Shown here: positions 36,370 through 47,265 of the stretch, one piece after another
How positions within the stretch are numbered: position 1 is the stretch's first letter
How the letters are laid out: each line of letters opens with the position of its first letter
NCBI GenBank assembly: GCA_963844115.1
Contig: CAWJNN010000019.1
Location: 186,001 to 250,000 of the forward strand
Length of the DNA: 64,000 nt
Reading direction: 5' to 3'
Source of the DNA: CS4-C045 sp963844115
Lineage (GTDB): Bacteria > Planctomycetota > Planctomycetia > Pirellulales > UBA7805
Translations under genes and position numbers: made by a program
The notes under the pieces: generated by a model
Seen by the model: only the letters and a program-made list of their open reading frames with translations
Database searches by the model: none
What the model was told of the DNA's origin: nothing

Positions 36370-37629
36370 ATGCACGCCACGATATTATTTATGCAATCTA
36401 TGCAGGCCAAGATGAAGAATTTTGCTGTACCCGGCGTCTGCGTCGCGTTCTTGTTCCTGGCGGCAGGTACCTCCCGTGGCGAGATTTTTACGCTCAGCAC
36501 CGGAGGTGAAATCCGCGGCGAGTGGGTCAACCAGAAAGAACGGAATCCAACCCGTTACGTTATTCAACCTTACGCCGGCGGGCAGCTTACGGTCGCCGCG
36601 ACAATCATCGTTCGCGTTACGGAACAGGCGCCTGGCGAGATTGCCTACGAGCGGCTCAAGATTCAGCACGACGATACGGTGGAAGGAAACTGGGCGATCG
36701 CTGAGTGGTGTCGAGAAAACCGACAGAACGATCAGCGCGAGTTTCATCTGCGGCGGATCCTTACATTGGACACGGATCATGCCGAAGCACGGCGCCTGCT
36801 GGGTTATCAGCAGGTCGATCGCCGATGGTTGACGAAGGAAGAGATCATGATCGAGCGCGGCATGATCAAATACAAAGGCAACTGGATGACGCCCCAACAG
36901 GCGCGCTTGAAGGAACAAGAAGAAAAGCAAAAGGTGGCGGAGGGGGATTGGAAAAAGAAGGTCAAGCGTTGGAACGGATGGCTCAGCAATAGCAGCAAAG
37001 CCGTGCGGGCCAAAGAATTCCTGCTCGCCATTCGCTCGCCCGATGCGGTGCCGGCCTTGATCAGAAACCTGGAGTCGGCCAAGACCTACGAACGCAAACA
37101 GATCATGGCTGAGGCCTTGGCCAACGTCGGTACGCCGGACGCGGTCGAGGTACTTGTGGACAGGACGGTGGATGAAGAGGATGAGGAATTTCGCTATTAT
37201 TGTCTTGATTTGCTGGGAAAATCGAAGCCGCCTGCCGCCGCGGACCGGTACATCGAGCTGCTGAAAAAAAGCGACGATAACCGCCATATCAATCGCGCTG
37301 CCATCGGCCTGAAACAGATGGGTGACAAGACCGCGATCTTGCCGCTGATCGACGCTCTGATCACACAGCACAAGCTGAAAATTGGGCATGGGCCTCCCGG
37401 CCAGACCACCACAACGTTCGGTCGCGGAGCGGGGGACAACGGCGGTACGTCGTTTGGGACGAGCAGTCCCAAAGTCGTAAAACGATGGATGCACAACGAA
37501 TCCGTCTTGTCGGCTTTGAAGTCGCTGTCCGGCCAGGACTTCGACTATGACGTCAAAGCGTGGCGCGAGTGGTACAAAAACCAGCGGCAGGCGCCGCCTC
37601 AGATCAATTCACGACGCGATAAGTCCTGA
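36370..37629 (+). CDS. Exported HEAT-repeat protein of planctomycete type
   Basis: About 419 residues from the ATG at 36370, which has AGGA 9 nt upstream; in-frame ATGs at 36391, 36400 and 36412 are alternatives. A signal peptide (VPGVCVAFLFLAAG) precedes a beta-rich domain (FTLSTGGEIRGEWVN). A helical conserved block follows (HAEARRLLGYQQVDRRWLT, MIKYKGNWMTPQQARL) that recurs in planctomycete secreted proteins. HEAT-like repeats lie in the C-terminal half (AVPALIRNLESAKTYER, VEVLVDRTVDEEDEEF). HEAT arrays serve as scaffolds; no enzyme motif is present and the partner is unknown. The gene is complete. Confidence 0.75.
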   Translation: MHATILFMQSMQAKMKNFAVPGVCVAFLFLAAGTSRGEIFTLSTGGEIRGEWVNQKERNPTRYVIQPYAGGQLTVAATIIVRVTEQAPGEIAYERLKIQHDDTVEGNWAIAEWCRENRQNDQREFHLRRILTLDTDHAEARRLLGYQQVDRRWLTKEEIMIERGMIKYKGNWMTPQQARLKEQEEKQKVAEGDWKKKVKRWNGWLSNSSKAVRAKEFLLAIRSPDAVPALIRNLESAKTYERKQIMAEALANVGTPDAVEVLVDRTVDEEDEEFRYYCLDLLGKSKPPAAADRYIELLKKSDDNRHINRAAIGLKQMGDKTAILPLIDALITQHKLKIGHGPPGQTTTTFGRGAGDNGGTSFGTSSPKVVKRWMHNESVLSALKSLSGQDFDYDVKAWREWYKNQRQAPPQINSRRDKS

Positions 37630-38136
37630 GCCTGATTGGCGAGGGTATCTAGCGGGCAGCGAATTCTGAACGCCCGAGGCGGAGGGGGCGGCGCGAAACG
37701 GGCGACGTCCGCTGCAGAACTCCCGGCCCGTCGCGATCACCGCGGGAAAAGCCCGCTTGCCGGACGGTGCAATCCGCGTCGTCCGTTCGCCAATTGCATC
37801 GGTAATCACCGCGATAAGCGGGATAAACGGACACGCGGGCGGTTTGACCCGTACAACCGATACCAGCGTAAATTCGAATCGACTCGTCCTACCGAATAAA
37901 CGCGTCGTGACGTTCTTATCTTTCTCGATGGCCCGAGTAGCGCGCCTGTACCGGCTGTACGGCGTTTGGTGAATGCGATGCTAGTTCGTCAAGGGCTGGC
38001 GTATCGCGGCAAGCGCGGTCGAATAACCGACAGAAGGAACACAACTAACCGTGCACGTTAAATCCCCGTTCGAGGTCAGGGGATAGACGGTCGGACCCAG
38101 GATCAATGGTCCGGCGCACGAACAACACCTGGCTGA
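37630..38136. other. Intergenic, no gene seen
   Basis: A 507-nt gap between two plus-strand genes. It probably holds the promoter for the TolC gene. No RNA gene, long repeat or supported ORF was found. Confidence 0.4.
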
Positions 38137-40132
38137 ATGGAATCGGCAATGCAAATCTTTTCGCCGTGGTTAATGACCTATCTTAACCGGCGCTCGCTAC
38201 GACGAGCCGCGGCAGCTGTGATCTGCTCTTGCGCTCTGCTCCCCTCGTCCACCATCGCTCAGCCTGATGACTGCAATCGGCTTGGCCGCTTCCAGGATCG
38301 GGCGTACCTGGCAACCGAGACCGACGGCGAAAACGCTCAGTCGATGATCCGCCGACTGCCCTCGGTTCCCGAAGATTTTACCGCGTGGTGGGGAAACGAA
38401 ATCCACAAGACGTTGCGCACCGATGTCGTCGAAACGCCCATTAGCATCGAATCCCTGCTGGTCAGCACCCTCCAGCATTCATCACAGGTTCGTGTCTTCA
38501 AAGATCTGCCTCTAATCCGCCAAACGTCGATCATCGAAGCGGATGCAGCATTTGACTGGTCGGCGTTTATCGAGAGCCAGTGGAACGACATCAGCGAACC
38601 GGTCGGAAACACGCTGACGGTGGGTCCAGGCGAGACACGATTCAACGATCACCAATGGGAGTATTCGATGGGTCTCCGCCGCCGCAATGCATTGGGTGGC
38701 GATATCGAGATCGCTCAAGATTTCGGTTTCGAGAACAACAATTCAACATTCTTCATCCCACCCAATCAGGGAACCGCACAGCTGCGTTTGAGTTACACGC
38801 ATCCGCTGTGGCGGGGAGGAGGACGCCTGTACAACACCGGGCTGATCGTTCTGGCCGAAATTGACGCGGGAATTGCCGAGCAGGAATTCTCGCGACAACT
38901 TCAGTCGCACCTGTTGGAGGTCGCCCGGGCCTACTGGAGCCTTTACCTGGAGCGCGGCACGCTGCTTCAGAAAAAGAAGCTGTACGAAAGTGCCCGCAAG
39001 ATCCTTGACCAATTGGAGCCGCGTGTCGCTTTGGACGCTGCGAAAAATCAGATCGCACGAGCACGAGCCGCCGTCACCGCTCGTGAAGTCGACATCCTGC
39101 GGGCCGAGGCTGCGGTTAGAAACGCCGAAGCTCGCATTCGAGCGCTCGTCAACGACCCCCATCTGGCGTACGTCGAAAACGCGGAGTTCGTTCCGCAGGA
39201 TCAGCCGATTCGCGAGTTTATCCCCGTCAGCATGAGGGACTCGCTGGTCACGGCTCTACAGAAACGACCAGAGATTGGACAGGCGCTAAAACAAGTGAAG
39301 GCCGCCGCCGTCAGGACGGACATGGCAACCAACGAGTTGCTGCCGGTGTTAGATATGATCTTCGACACCTACGCCAGCGGACTCCGGGGCAATTCCAGCG
39401 TCGGTCAAGCGTTTCAGGACCAGTTCAGTGTCGGGGCACCCAGCTATTCAGTCGGCTTCCGCTTTGAAGTGCCATTGCACAACCGGGCCGCCCAAGCGCG
39501 GCTGGAACGCCGCCGCCTGGAAATGCGACAAGTTACGAATCAACTCGATACGACCGCCGAAACATTGATGCTGGAAGTCGAAGTGGCGGTTCGCGAGGTC
39601 CATACATCGTTCCGCGAGACGCAGGCCACGTACCAGTCGATGAAGGCAGCCGGATCCGAGCTGTATTACCTTGACGAACGGTGGAAGCAGCTGGCCGGTG
39701 ATGACCGATCGGGAAGCCTGGTTCTGGAAGATCTTCTGGCGGCCCAGGAACGTCTGACGGAAGCAGAATTCAGTTTCCTCAGCTCGGTCGTAACCTACAA
39801 CCTGGCCATGATGGGCGTCAAGCTGCGCAACAGGTGTGCTACTCGAATACGAGCAGATTTCGGTGGGCAAGACGAATCAAAACTGCCTGCCGGAAATCAT
39901 TCTCCACAAAGACCACCTGGACTTTCAGGCCGAGCCGACTCAGGTGGAACCGATACCGCAGGGCACGCAGAAAGAAGCTCACCTGGCACCGCTGTACGAC
40001 AGCGCTAACACATCGCATCTCCAACCTCAATTTGGACCGACGACGTCGCCCGGACCACAGCGGTCAGCCTACGGCGCCCAACAGGGTAGCCAACAGGGCA
40101 CCCAACAGAGCGCCGACTACTACTCCCAATGA
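38137..40132 (+). CDS. TolC-family outer membrane efflux protein (frame break near 39828)
   Basis: An outer-membrane channel of the TolC type. A signal peptide lies after a basic start (NRRSLRRAAAAVICSCALLP). The protein then shows the two-fold pattern of extended strands and long Ala/Gln/Glu-rich helices: LLEVARAYWSLYLERG and ARAAVTAREVDILRAEAAVRNA in the first half, AAQARLERRRLEMRQVTNQL and AEFSFLSSVVTYNLAM in the second. The expected end TGVLLEYEQISVGKTNQ is in another frame; restoring one base in CTGCGCAACAGG near 39828 joins them and extends the protein to 40132 with a Gln/Ser-rich tail. About 660 residues. A SecA-like gene follows 64 nt downstream. Confidence 0.85.
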
Positions 40133-40196
40133 TGTAGGCACCGCATGATGTGGGCACCGCCTAACAACTCACGCATTGCACGGGTGACCGCGATCG

Positions 40197-42123
40197 ATGG
40201 GTCGACTGAAGAGCTACAACGGTATTGGTAGATCAATCTGGCCTCGTTGTCATCGGCCACGCTTGTCGGACCAGCCTTTGGTCACGGCGATACAACAATA
40301 CGCCTCCTCGCTGGAGTCATCCCCAGATCACCGTCTGCGTGAGCAGTTTGCCGAATTGCGCGAACGGGTCCAAGCCGGCGACGACGCGACCGCCGAGAGC
40401 GTTGTTGTGCCCTCCTTTGCCTTGACGTACGAGGCGATACGACGCGCGCTAGGGATGACGTATTTCGACGTGCAACTCCTTGCGGGGCTCGTCCTGGCAA
40501 GCGGCGCTATTGCCGAAATGCAAACCGGTGAAGGAAAGACGATCGTGGCCGCCCTGCCGGCGACCCTGCACTCCCTGCTTGGACAAGGTGTCCATATCGC
40601 GACGGTGAACAGCTATTTGGCTGAGCGAGATTACGAACAGTTGCGGCCGGCGTTGAGTTTGCTTGGCCTATCCGTTGGATTGATCAAGGAAAATGCCTCG
40701 CCACAGCAGAAAAAGGCTGCGTACGATTGCGACATCACGTACGCCACGGGGTACCAGTTGGGATTCGACTATCTTTACGACCAAATCGTTTTACAGAAAC
40801 GGCGGCTCACGTCCATTGGGACAGTCCTTTCGCAATCGCTTGCGCAATGTCCAGTCTGCTGGACCACCGCTTCTACAACGTGATCATGCCCTGGTGATCA
40901 TCGATGAAATTGATAGCGTCTTGATTGATGAAGCAACAACTCCATTGATCCTGAGCGGCCCGCCCTCCACCGCCACGGCACCGGGCGTCTTTCAGCTGGC
41001 GTTGGATAGCGCCGAGCAGCTCGTTGAGCGGCGTGACTATATGGCGGACGCTGTGCTGGGACGCATCGAACTGACGGACCAAGGCAGGGCACGAATCACT
41101 TCCGAGCAATCGGCGCTCTCACAGCGCGGCCTGGCCAGACCGTGGGCGATTTACATCGAAAACGCGCCTGCGCAAAGCATTTTGTGCGGCGCGATATCGA
41201 CTACGTCGTGCAAGACGAAAAGGTACTGATTGTCGACAGGAACACGGGCCGTATTTTTGCCGAACGAACCTGGCGCGATGGCTTGCACCAGGCGGTCGAA
41301 GTGAAAGAGCGGGTGCCGAACACCGAAGAAAAGTGCACGATCGCACGCATTTCTCGGCAACGCTATTTTCGGCTGTATGACAAGATCTGTGGCATGACGG
41401 GAACCGCGTCGGGAAACGAAAGTGAGTTCTCGACCTTCTATCGATTGCCGGTCGTCGCGATACCGCTGCGCAAACCATCCCAGCGGACCTACTTGCCGGC
41501 TCGATATTTCACCGATCAACAATCCAAGTTTGCGGCGCTCTCCAGCGACGTTGCCCAACGACACCGGCGCGGGCAGCCGGTGCTGATCGGGACCAGCACG
41601 ATCCAACAAAGCCTGGAGGTTGCGGCGCATCTGGAGGCCGCGGGCCTGCCATTTCAGATTCTGAACGGCGTGCAAGACCAATCAGAAGCCGACCTGGTGT
41701 CGACCGCCGGACGTCCCGGAACGATCACCATTGCGACGAATATGGCGGGACGAGGAACGGATATCAAAGTTCCCAAGACCTCCCAAGAACAAGGTGGGCT
41801 ACATGTTGTCGCCACCGAACACAACAAATCGACACGGATCGATCGCCAATTGATCGGCCGAACCGCTCGTCAGGGCGAGCCGGGCTCCTGCCAGTTCATG
41901 ATTGCCGCGGACGACGATCTGATTCGACGGTACGACCCCAACCTGCAGCAACGCATACAGGACACAGCCGTCACACCTGGCGAGTCGGATTCGGGCTTCC
42001 AGAGGCTCGATTGCCAGACTCCAACGCCGCTTTGAACGCCGTGAATACGTGCAACGTTGGGAATTGCTGAAGCAGGAAAGCTGGCTGGAAGATGTGCTGG
42101 CCACCGTCGCCAAGGACGAATAG
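40197..42123 (+). CDS. Short SecA-like ATPase lacking the scaffold/wing domains (three frame breaks)
   Basis: A SecA-type motor in four successive frames, joined at about 40810, 41165 and 42000. NBD1 has MTYFDVQLLAGLVLASGAIA and the Walker A sequence MQTGEGKT; Walker B is IIDEIDSVLIDEA. The preprotein cross-linking region follows, then YVVQDEKVLIVDRNTGRIF and DGLHQAVEVKE. NBD2 includes GMTGTASGNESEF, ITIATNMAGRGTDIK and LIGRTARQGEPGS. The protein ends about 60 residues later (RWELLKQESWLEDVL, stop at 42123), so helical scaffold, helical wing and the zinc tail are absent. About 640 residues versus ~900 for SecA. The N-terminal start is uncertain. It lies directly after a TolC gene. Confidence 0.8.
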
Positions 42124-42290
42124 CCGCCGTGCAAACGTTCCGCACGCTTTCTATGCCGTGTGACCGGCACATGCTTCCCACGCCGTAAGAACCTCGTAAC
42201 GCACGTCAACCGTTCGACGTTCCGCTGATTACCCTACGGCTGTCGCGTTCGTAATACCTGGAAACTGGTCGTCCTGAATTCATTAAACCG

Positions 42291-42593
42291 ATGAAGCCGA
42301 CATTGATGAGCCTGGGGTTGCCCTGTCTGGGAGACTTCTACCTGGGACATCGTTTAATCGCCAGCTCGGAGCTGTTTGGCATGTTGTTCGGCTGGATGGT
42401 CCTGATTGGTCTTGTCGTTGACAAAGATTTTCAGCTAGCCAGCGTCGGTATCGCGCTTGCCATCCTACTGTTGGGCCACGTTATGGACGCAGCATTAACC
42501 CATCATGTTGCCAGCAAGGGACTCATCTCAGTCCGTAACGCCTGGGGACGGAAGGGACAGCCACCGATAACGCCGGAACCAATCGCCAGCTAA
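42291..42593 (+). CDS. Small integral membrane protein, unknown
   Basis: A 100-residue protein from the ATG at 42291. Two membrane helices are visible: SELFGMLFGWMVLIGLVV and VGIALAILLLGHVMDAAL. The C-terminus is short, basic and Pro-containing. The N-terminal LGLPCLGDFYLGHR resembles the TM2-type start seen in proteins built around a Gly-x-x-x-Tyr-Leu-Gly motif, but this is weak. Function unknown. It follows the SecA-like gene by 167 nt on the same strand, so a link to that locus is possible but not shown. Confidence 0.6.
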   Translation: MKPTLMSLGLPCLGDFYLGHRLIASSELFGMLFGWMVLIGLVVDKDFQLASVGIALAILLLGHVMDAALTHHVASKGLISVRNAWGRKGQPPITPEPIAS

Positions 42594-42786
42594 CTTACCG
42601 TCGCTGTCGGCTGGGTTGTGGTCGAGATACCCGTCTGCTCGAATCGCTGATGGCAATGATCGCTAGCGCCCGCAGGATCACGTCGACCCTGAAGTTGTAA
42701 AAAGCAGTACGGATTGGCGATCCGACCCATCCAAAACGCAAACGCGCGCGGCCGCTCGTGAAAAGTGGCCGCGCGCTCGCGTAAGC

Positions 42787-43548
42787 TCAACCGTGATTAA
42801 CTAGCGCCGGTTCGGACATCGCCGATGCGGGTATCCATGTTTCGCGCGGAACGCGTGCCGTACGCACAGCCGTTCGCCGCTCGATCTCACGATCCGCTGG
42901 GCATGCCGCTCGGATGCTTTCGATTCCATGTGACAAGCACAAACGAATCAGCTGCGCGTCGTTGCGGCATTTCAATTTGCTGAGCACCCTTGCACGATGC
43001 TTGGCTACCGTTTGCCCGCCGATTCGGAAGGCAGCCGAAATCTGCTTGATGGATTTACCATCCAACAACTGCTGCATCGTCTCGCGTTCACGGTTCGTTA
43101 GCGACCGAATGCGACTCAGCAGATCCTGAGTTGCCACCGACAGCCGCTGTTGAAATACATGAAGGTCCAGAGCGGACCGCACCGCCTTCACCAGCCGCTC
43201 AACGGGAGCCGGCTTTTCGATAAAATCGACGGCGCCGGCCTGAATCGCCGCCACGCATTGAGCGATCGATGCACGACCCGCGAAGAACAGGATCGGGATG
43301 TCGATTCCGCGTGTCGCAAGCTGGCGTTGAATCTCCAAGCCGCTGCTGCGCGGCAATTCAAGTTCAACGATCAAACACGCCGGTCCCTCGTTGGAAACAT
43401 CCTCCAAGAAAGTTTCGGACGAATCGTAACGTCGTACGTCTAACCCATCCTCCTTCAGTACCGCTGCGAGCCGCTCGACATTGGCCGCATCAGGATCCAG
43501 AACATGGACAACTGGCTGAATAATTCGATTGATCATGGCAATTTTCAC
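42787..43548 (-). CDS. FixJ/NarL-type response regulator with degenerate receiver domain
   Basis: A 253-residue regulator with an N-terminal receiver and a C-terminal LuxR-type helix-turn-helix (SLTNRERETMQQLLDGKSI, AKHRARVLSKLKC). In the receiver, the phosphoacceptor Asp is Glu at residue 62 (LIVELELPRSSG). The acidic pair reads DPD at 18-20 instead of DDx, and the switch Thr/Ser is Ala at 90 (LFFAGRA). The conserved Lys is kept at 112 (DFIEKP). It probably works without phosphorylation, with Glu mimicking the active state (inference). No kinase is adjacent. A basic Arg-rich tail extends about 35 residues past the DNA-binding domain. Confidence 0.88.
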   Translation of the reverse strand: MKIAMINRIIQPVVHVLDPDAANVERLAAVLKEDGLDVRRYDSSETFLEDVSNEGPACLIVELELPRSSGLEIQRQLATRGIDIPILFFAGRASIAQCVAAIQAGAVDFIEKPAPVERLVKAVRSALDLHVFQQRLSVATQDLLSRIRSLTNRERETMQQLLDGKSIKQISAAFRIGGQTVAKHRARVLSKLKCRNDAQLIRLCLSHGIESIRAACPADREIERRTAVRTARVPRETWIPASAMSEPALVNHG

Positions 43549-44595
43549 TCCCGCTATCGGTTAGGTAGACCGCAGTCAAACTGCGGAGGTCCAGCCACGC
43601 GACTCGGCCACTGCCATTTCTGACGGCACGTCGAGTCTTAACCGAATATCTCATCGCGGTTGATCGCCTCAGAGCTGGCACTTTGCCAGCCCTGCGTACA
43701 ATAGACAAATGATGACAACGGGGCGGATACAGCGATGACACACTTCGGTTTTTGTGGCACCAAACAAAAAATGGCACCGACCGAATAGAGACGGATAGGC
43801 TGTAGGGGCGAATGAATGGGCAAGCGCCTACGAAACCTTATCCGCACCGAATGTCGTTAGCACAAGAGAAGACTGCTACAACGACAACGCCTGGAGGTCT
43901 CGGCAATACGCCAGAGAAGTGAACGTTGAACCAAAATTTGGTCCAAGGTGTCGAGAATACTGGAACGACGAAGAATCGACGGTTATGATAACTGAAATGA
44001 ATGAATAATAGCGATAAACCTGTGGTCCCGCCGCAACAAAGCCGCCTGCATGTACAAGACCTTCGGGATCGATTCGGCCAAATTGTGCTACGTGCTTGCC
44101 GTTGAACACCTCCTTCCCTATGAAACCGTTCTGGCTTCCCAATGAAATGATTCCGCGGAACTCCAACTCCGGTTAGCCTAACTATTTATTGACCCCTTTG
44201 TCAACATTCTTGCGACCCTCCGACGGGCCCGTCGCGTGCCTAACATTCTATGTACCAAACCGTTCTGGAAATCGAAAAAATTTCCGCTTTTCTAACGACC
44301 GCTTCCGCAGTATAGACGGAATTCGTGCCATGACAAGCCGACTGCTGATGGCGGCCTTGAAGAACACCTGTACGATGGGACTCCGATCCCGTCGCAGAGA
44401 TTAGATACGCGCGGTTTCGACGGGTTCGGAGACCCTTCGTACTGAAGACATCGGAGCATGATCGTCTTTACGGGCATCGCGGAAAGGTCCGCCGACGAAC
44501 GACCGAGAAACCGTGAACCCAAATTCGCCGAACGCTGTCAAGCCCGTAAAGCCAGGTGCAGCTCGCTGCAATTTCGAACATCGCGGAAGATTACT
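43549..44595. other. Long intergenic region without a supported gene
   Basis: About 1 kb between the divergent regulator (minus) and the propeller protein (plus). Parts near 43960-44280 are visibly AT-richer than average. A 96-codon minus-strand frame at 43876-44166 starts with TTG and shows no recognisable family or good ribosome-binding site, so it is not called. Promoters for both flanking genes must lie here. Confidence 0.35.
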
Positions 44596-45919
44596 GTGAA
44601 ACGACCATTCTCCGTAACGATTTTTTTGATCACTTTTTTGCTTGCGCCATCGGCTGCATTCTCAGAAGAGGAGGCGGACCGTTATTGGCCTCAATGGCGA
44701 GGTCCACGCGGAACCGGTGTGGCCCCGCTGGCGAAACCGCCGTTGTTCTGGCGTGAGGACGATAATGTACGCTGGAAAGTCGAGTTGCCGGGTCGCGGGC
44801 ATTCCACACCCGTTGTCTGGGATAATCACCTATTCGTCACCGCCGCGGTACCGATCGGTGAACAGCTGGCTCCGAAATACAGCGGTGCGCCCGGCGCCCA
44901 CGACAACCTCCCCGTGACGCAGCGCCATGAGTTTATTGTCATGGCGATCAACCGCCGCGACGGCACAACGCGGTGGCAGCGGGCGGTTCGCGAGGCACTG
45001 CCGCACGAAGGCGCATCACAGCGCCAGCCTCGCATCGGCTTCGCCGGTGACCGACGGCAAATACGTCTTTGCGTTTTTCGGCTCTTATGGGATCTATTGT
45101 TTCGACTTTGATGGCGAATTGGTTTGGAAGGAAGACTTCGGGCGGATGAACACCAAGCACGGGCATGGCGAAGGTAGTTCACCCGTATTGTTCGATGATA
45201 CGCTGGTCGTCAATTGGGACCACGAAGGCCAATCGTTTGTCGTCGCGATCGACAAGCAGAGCGGTAAAGAACGTTGGCGCAAAGCACGTAATGAATTGAC
45301 ATCGTGGGCCACGCCCCTGGTGGTAATCGACGGTGACAAACCGCAGGTGATTGTGCCGGGTACGACGCGCGTGCGCGCCTACGATCTTGACAACGGCGAT
45401 GTCATTTGGAAATGTGGAGGCCTGACCGCCAACATCGTTGCGACGCCCGTCGCAGGCAACGGCGTCGTTTATGTCGGCAGCAGTTACGGCGATCGCGCCG
45501 TGATGGCCATTCAATTTGCCGGCGCCAAAGGCGATATCACCGGAAGCCCCCGCGTCGTCTGGAATCGCTTTCGCGGCGCTCCGTACGTACCGTCACCGCT
45601 GTTATATGGGAAATCGCTCTATTTCCTCAGCCACTACCAGGGAATTCTCACCCGCGTCGAAGCCAGTACGGGCGAAGACCGGCCGGGTGCGATGCGCTTG
45701 AAAGGCATTCGAGACGTTTACGGTTCGCCGGTCGGCGCTGACGATCGAGTTTACGTTGCGGGTCGGGACGGCACGACGGTCGTGGTGCAACATGGTGATT
45801 TGGAAAGAATTTTGGCGACGAACAAGCTGGACGATCACTTCAACGCGACGCCGGTCCCCGTCGGCAGCGAACTAATCTTGCGAGGTGAGCAACACCTCTA
45901 CTGCATCGCGGAAGACTAG
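44596..45919 (+). CDS. Exported PQQ-like beta-propeller protein (frame break near 45010)
   Basis: An outer-membrane-assembly-factor BamB/PQQ-like propeller protein of planctomycete type, ~440 residues. GTG 44596 (GGAAGA upstream) begins a signal peptide (VTIFLITFLLAPSAAFS). YWPQWRGPRGTGVAP is the diagnostic start of this family. Blade sequences include HSTPVVWDNHLFVTAA, KYVFAFFGSYGIYCFDFDGE, FVVAIDKQSGKERWRKAR and RVYVAGRDGTTVVV. Residues before and after about 45010 lie in different frames; one base change restores ALPHEGAHHSASLASASP. Members bind polysaccharide or act as structural propellers; true PQQ binding is not evident. Confidence 0.85.
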
Positions 45920-46012
45920 CGACTCGCCTGCGGCAGGACGGACGTCGGAAGTCTATCGATTTTGAGATTGTTTGTTGGAAAGCTCGCCACGGCGAGGACC
46001 CCAACTCCACGG

Positions 46013-47065
46013 CTAATTCCCGATGTAGCGGGCGTAGAGTGACTTGGCTTCGGCAATTTCGTCCGTTCCGCTGATGATCGCTCGACCGTCCGGAAAAACC
46101 GTCAATTGATAATCGTCGACGTTTAGACGCAGCATAAATTCGTTGAATGCGACATCGCCGACGCCAGCCAGCTTGGCGGCCAGATTCTCCAGGACCAGAT
46201 CGACGGCCTCCGGTGGATAAATCTGTACGGCGCTGCGACCACACAGCACGGAAGTATGGGTGCCACGTTCACCGCTCAGCCACGGAAACTCGCGCCCCGA
46301 ACAGGTAGGGCAATCGCTGGACTCCTGCAGCGAGTCAAGCTTTACTTGTCGCAACTGGTTCTCCCACAGGTCGATCACGGACAGGTTGCGACTTATCGCA
46401 TCGTGGTCTCCAATTAATAGCTTGATCGCTTCGGTCGCTTGAATCGAGGCAATCACATTAACGATCCCACCCAGGATTCCGGCCGTATCACACGTCGGCG
46501 ACGAACCGGGCGGCGGCGGCTCGACCATCAAGCAACGCAGACATGCGGTTTTGCCTGGCACGATCGTCATGGATTGGCCTTCCGCCCCGATACAGCCTCC
46601 GTAGACCCAGGGAATGGAAAGCTGCGCACTGACGTCGTTAATCAGAAAACGGGTTTCGAAATTGTCCGTCCCGTCCACGATCACGTGCACACCTTCGCAC
46701 AACGACAACGCATTCTTATTATCAAAATCTTTCACCACCGGTTCGATGGTCACTTCCGAGTTAATACGCTGCAGCTTCCTGGCCGCTGCCGCCGCCTTCG
46801 GAAGTGCATCGGCAACATCTTGTTCGTCGTACAGCACTTGGCGCTGCAAATTATTCAGTTCGAGGTAGTCGCGATCGACGATGCGGACGTGGCCGACACC
46901 AGCCCGAACAAGCGTATTCGCCAGAACGGAACCGAGCGCCCCGCAGCCGATGATCAGCAGGCGACCTTCGGCGAGGCGGCGCTGACCGGTCTCGCCAATT
47001 GGCGCGTACCGCATCTGCCGAGCGTAGCGCTGCAGTTCGGAAGGTATCGGTGATTCGTCTGGCAT
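46013..47065 (-). CDS. ThiF/MoeB-type adenylyltransferase with C-terminal ubiquitin-like extension
   Basis: An E1-like enzyme that adenylates the C-terminus of ThiS or MoaD-type sulfur carriers. Motifs are RYARQMRYAPIGETGQRRL, the Rossmann loop LLIIGCGALGSVLANTL, the Arg/Gln site LNNLQRQVLYDEQD, the Asp site IVDGTDNFETRFLIND and the zinc cysteines CLRC and CPTC. About 250 residues form the core; the last ~90 (AVQIYPPEAVDLVLENLAA) replace the rhodanese often fused here. The ATG at 47065 is preferred over the TTG at 47074. Whether it serves thiamin, molybdopterin or another carrier cannot be told; MoaB and Mop genes nearby favour molybdopterin. Confidence 0.87.
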   Translation of the reverse strand: MPDESPIPSELQRYARQMRYAPIGETGQRRLAEGRLLIIGCGALGSVLANTLVRAGVGHVRIVDRDYLELNNLQRQVLYDEQDVADALPKAAAAARKLQRINSEVTIEPVVKDFDNKNALSLCEGVHVIVDGTDNFETRFLINDVSAQLSIPWVYGGCIGAEGQSMTIVPGKTACLRCLMVEPPPPGSSPTCDTAGILGGIVNVIASIQATEAIKLLIGDHDAISRNLSVIDLWENQLRQVKLDSLQESSDCPTCSGREFPWLSGERGTHTSVLCGRSAVQIYPPEAVDLVLENLAAKLAGVGDVAFNEFMLRLNVDDYQLTVFPDGRAIISGTDEIAEAKSLYARYIGN

Positions 47066-47121
47066 TTGGTGCAACTGTAACAGAAGAAATATGCCTTTTT
47101 ACCCACAGAAAGAGAGTAGCA

Positions 47122-47244
47122 CTCGGGGGGTTTGGGGGGGCACCCCATTATTTGCCGGTAAGCCATGCGTCTTGTTGGTTGTTTCCAGGGGGAATCAAGC
47201 AATACGCGGATGGTTGAGGGGGTAAGCCCCCCAAACCCCCCGAG
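47122..47244. repeat. Perfect 18-nt inverted repeat made of G-runs
   Basis: The left arm CTCGGGGGGTTTGGGGGG at 47122-47139 is the exact reverse complement of 47227-47244, with an 87-nt loop. It lies between the uvrA stop and the ThiF-like start, both on the minus strand. Each arm has two runs of six or more G or C. Confidence 0.8.
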
Positions 47245-47265
47245 GCCCGCGCTGCTTGGCCGCCA

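Noticed and set aside
36385..37494. A 369-codon minus-strand open frame
   Set aside because: Antisense to the HEAT protein and without recognisable motifs.
43876..44166. A 96-codon minus-strand frame in the long intergenic region
   Set aside because: TTG start with poorly spaced ribosome-binding site and no recognisable family; not strong enough to call.
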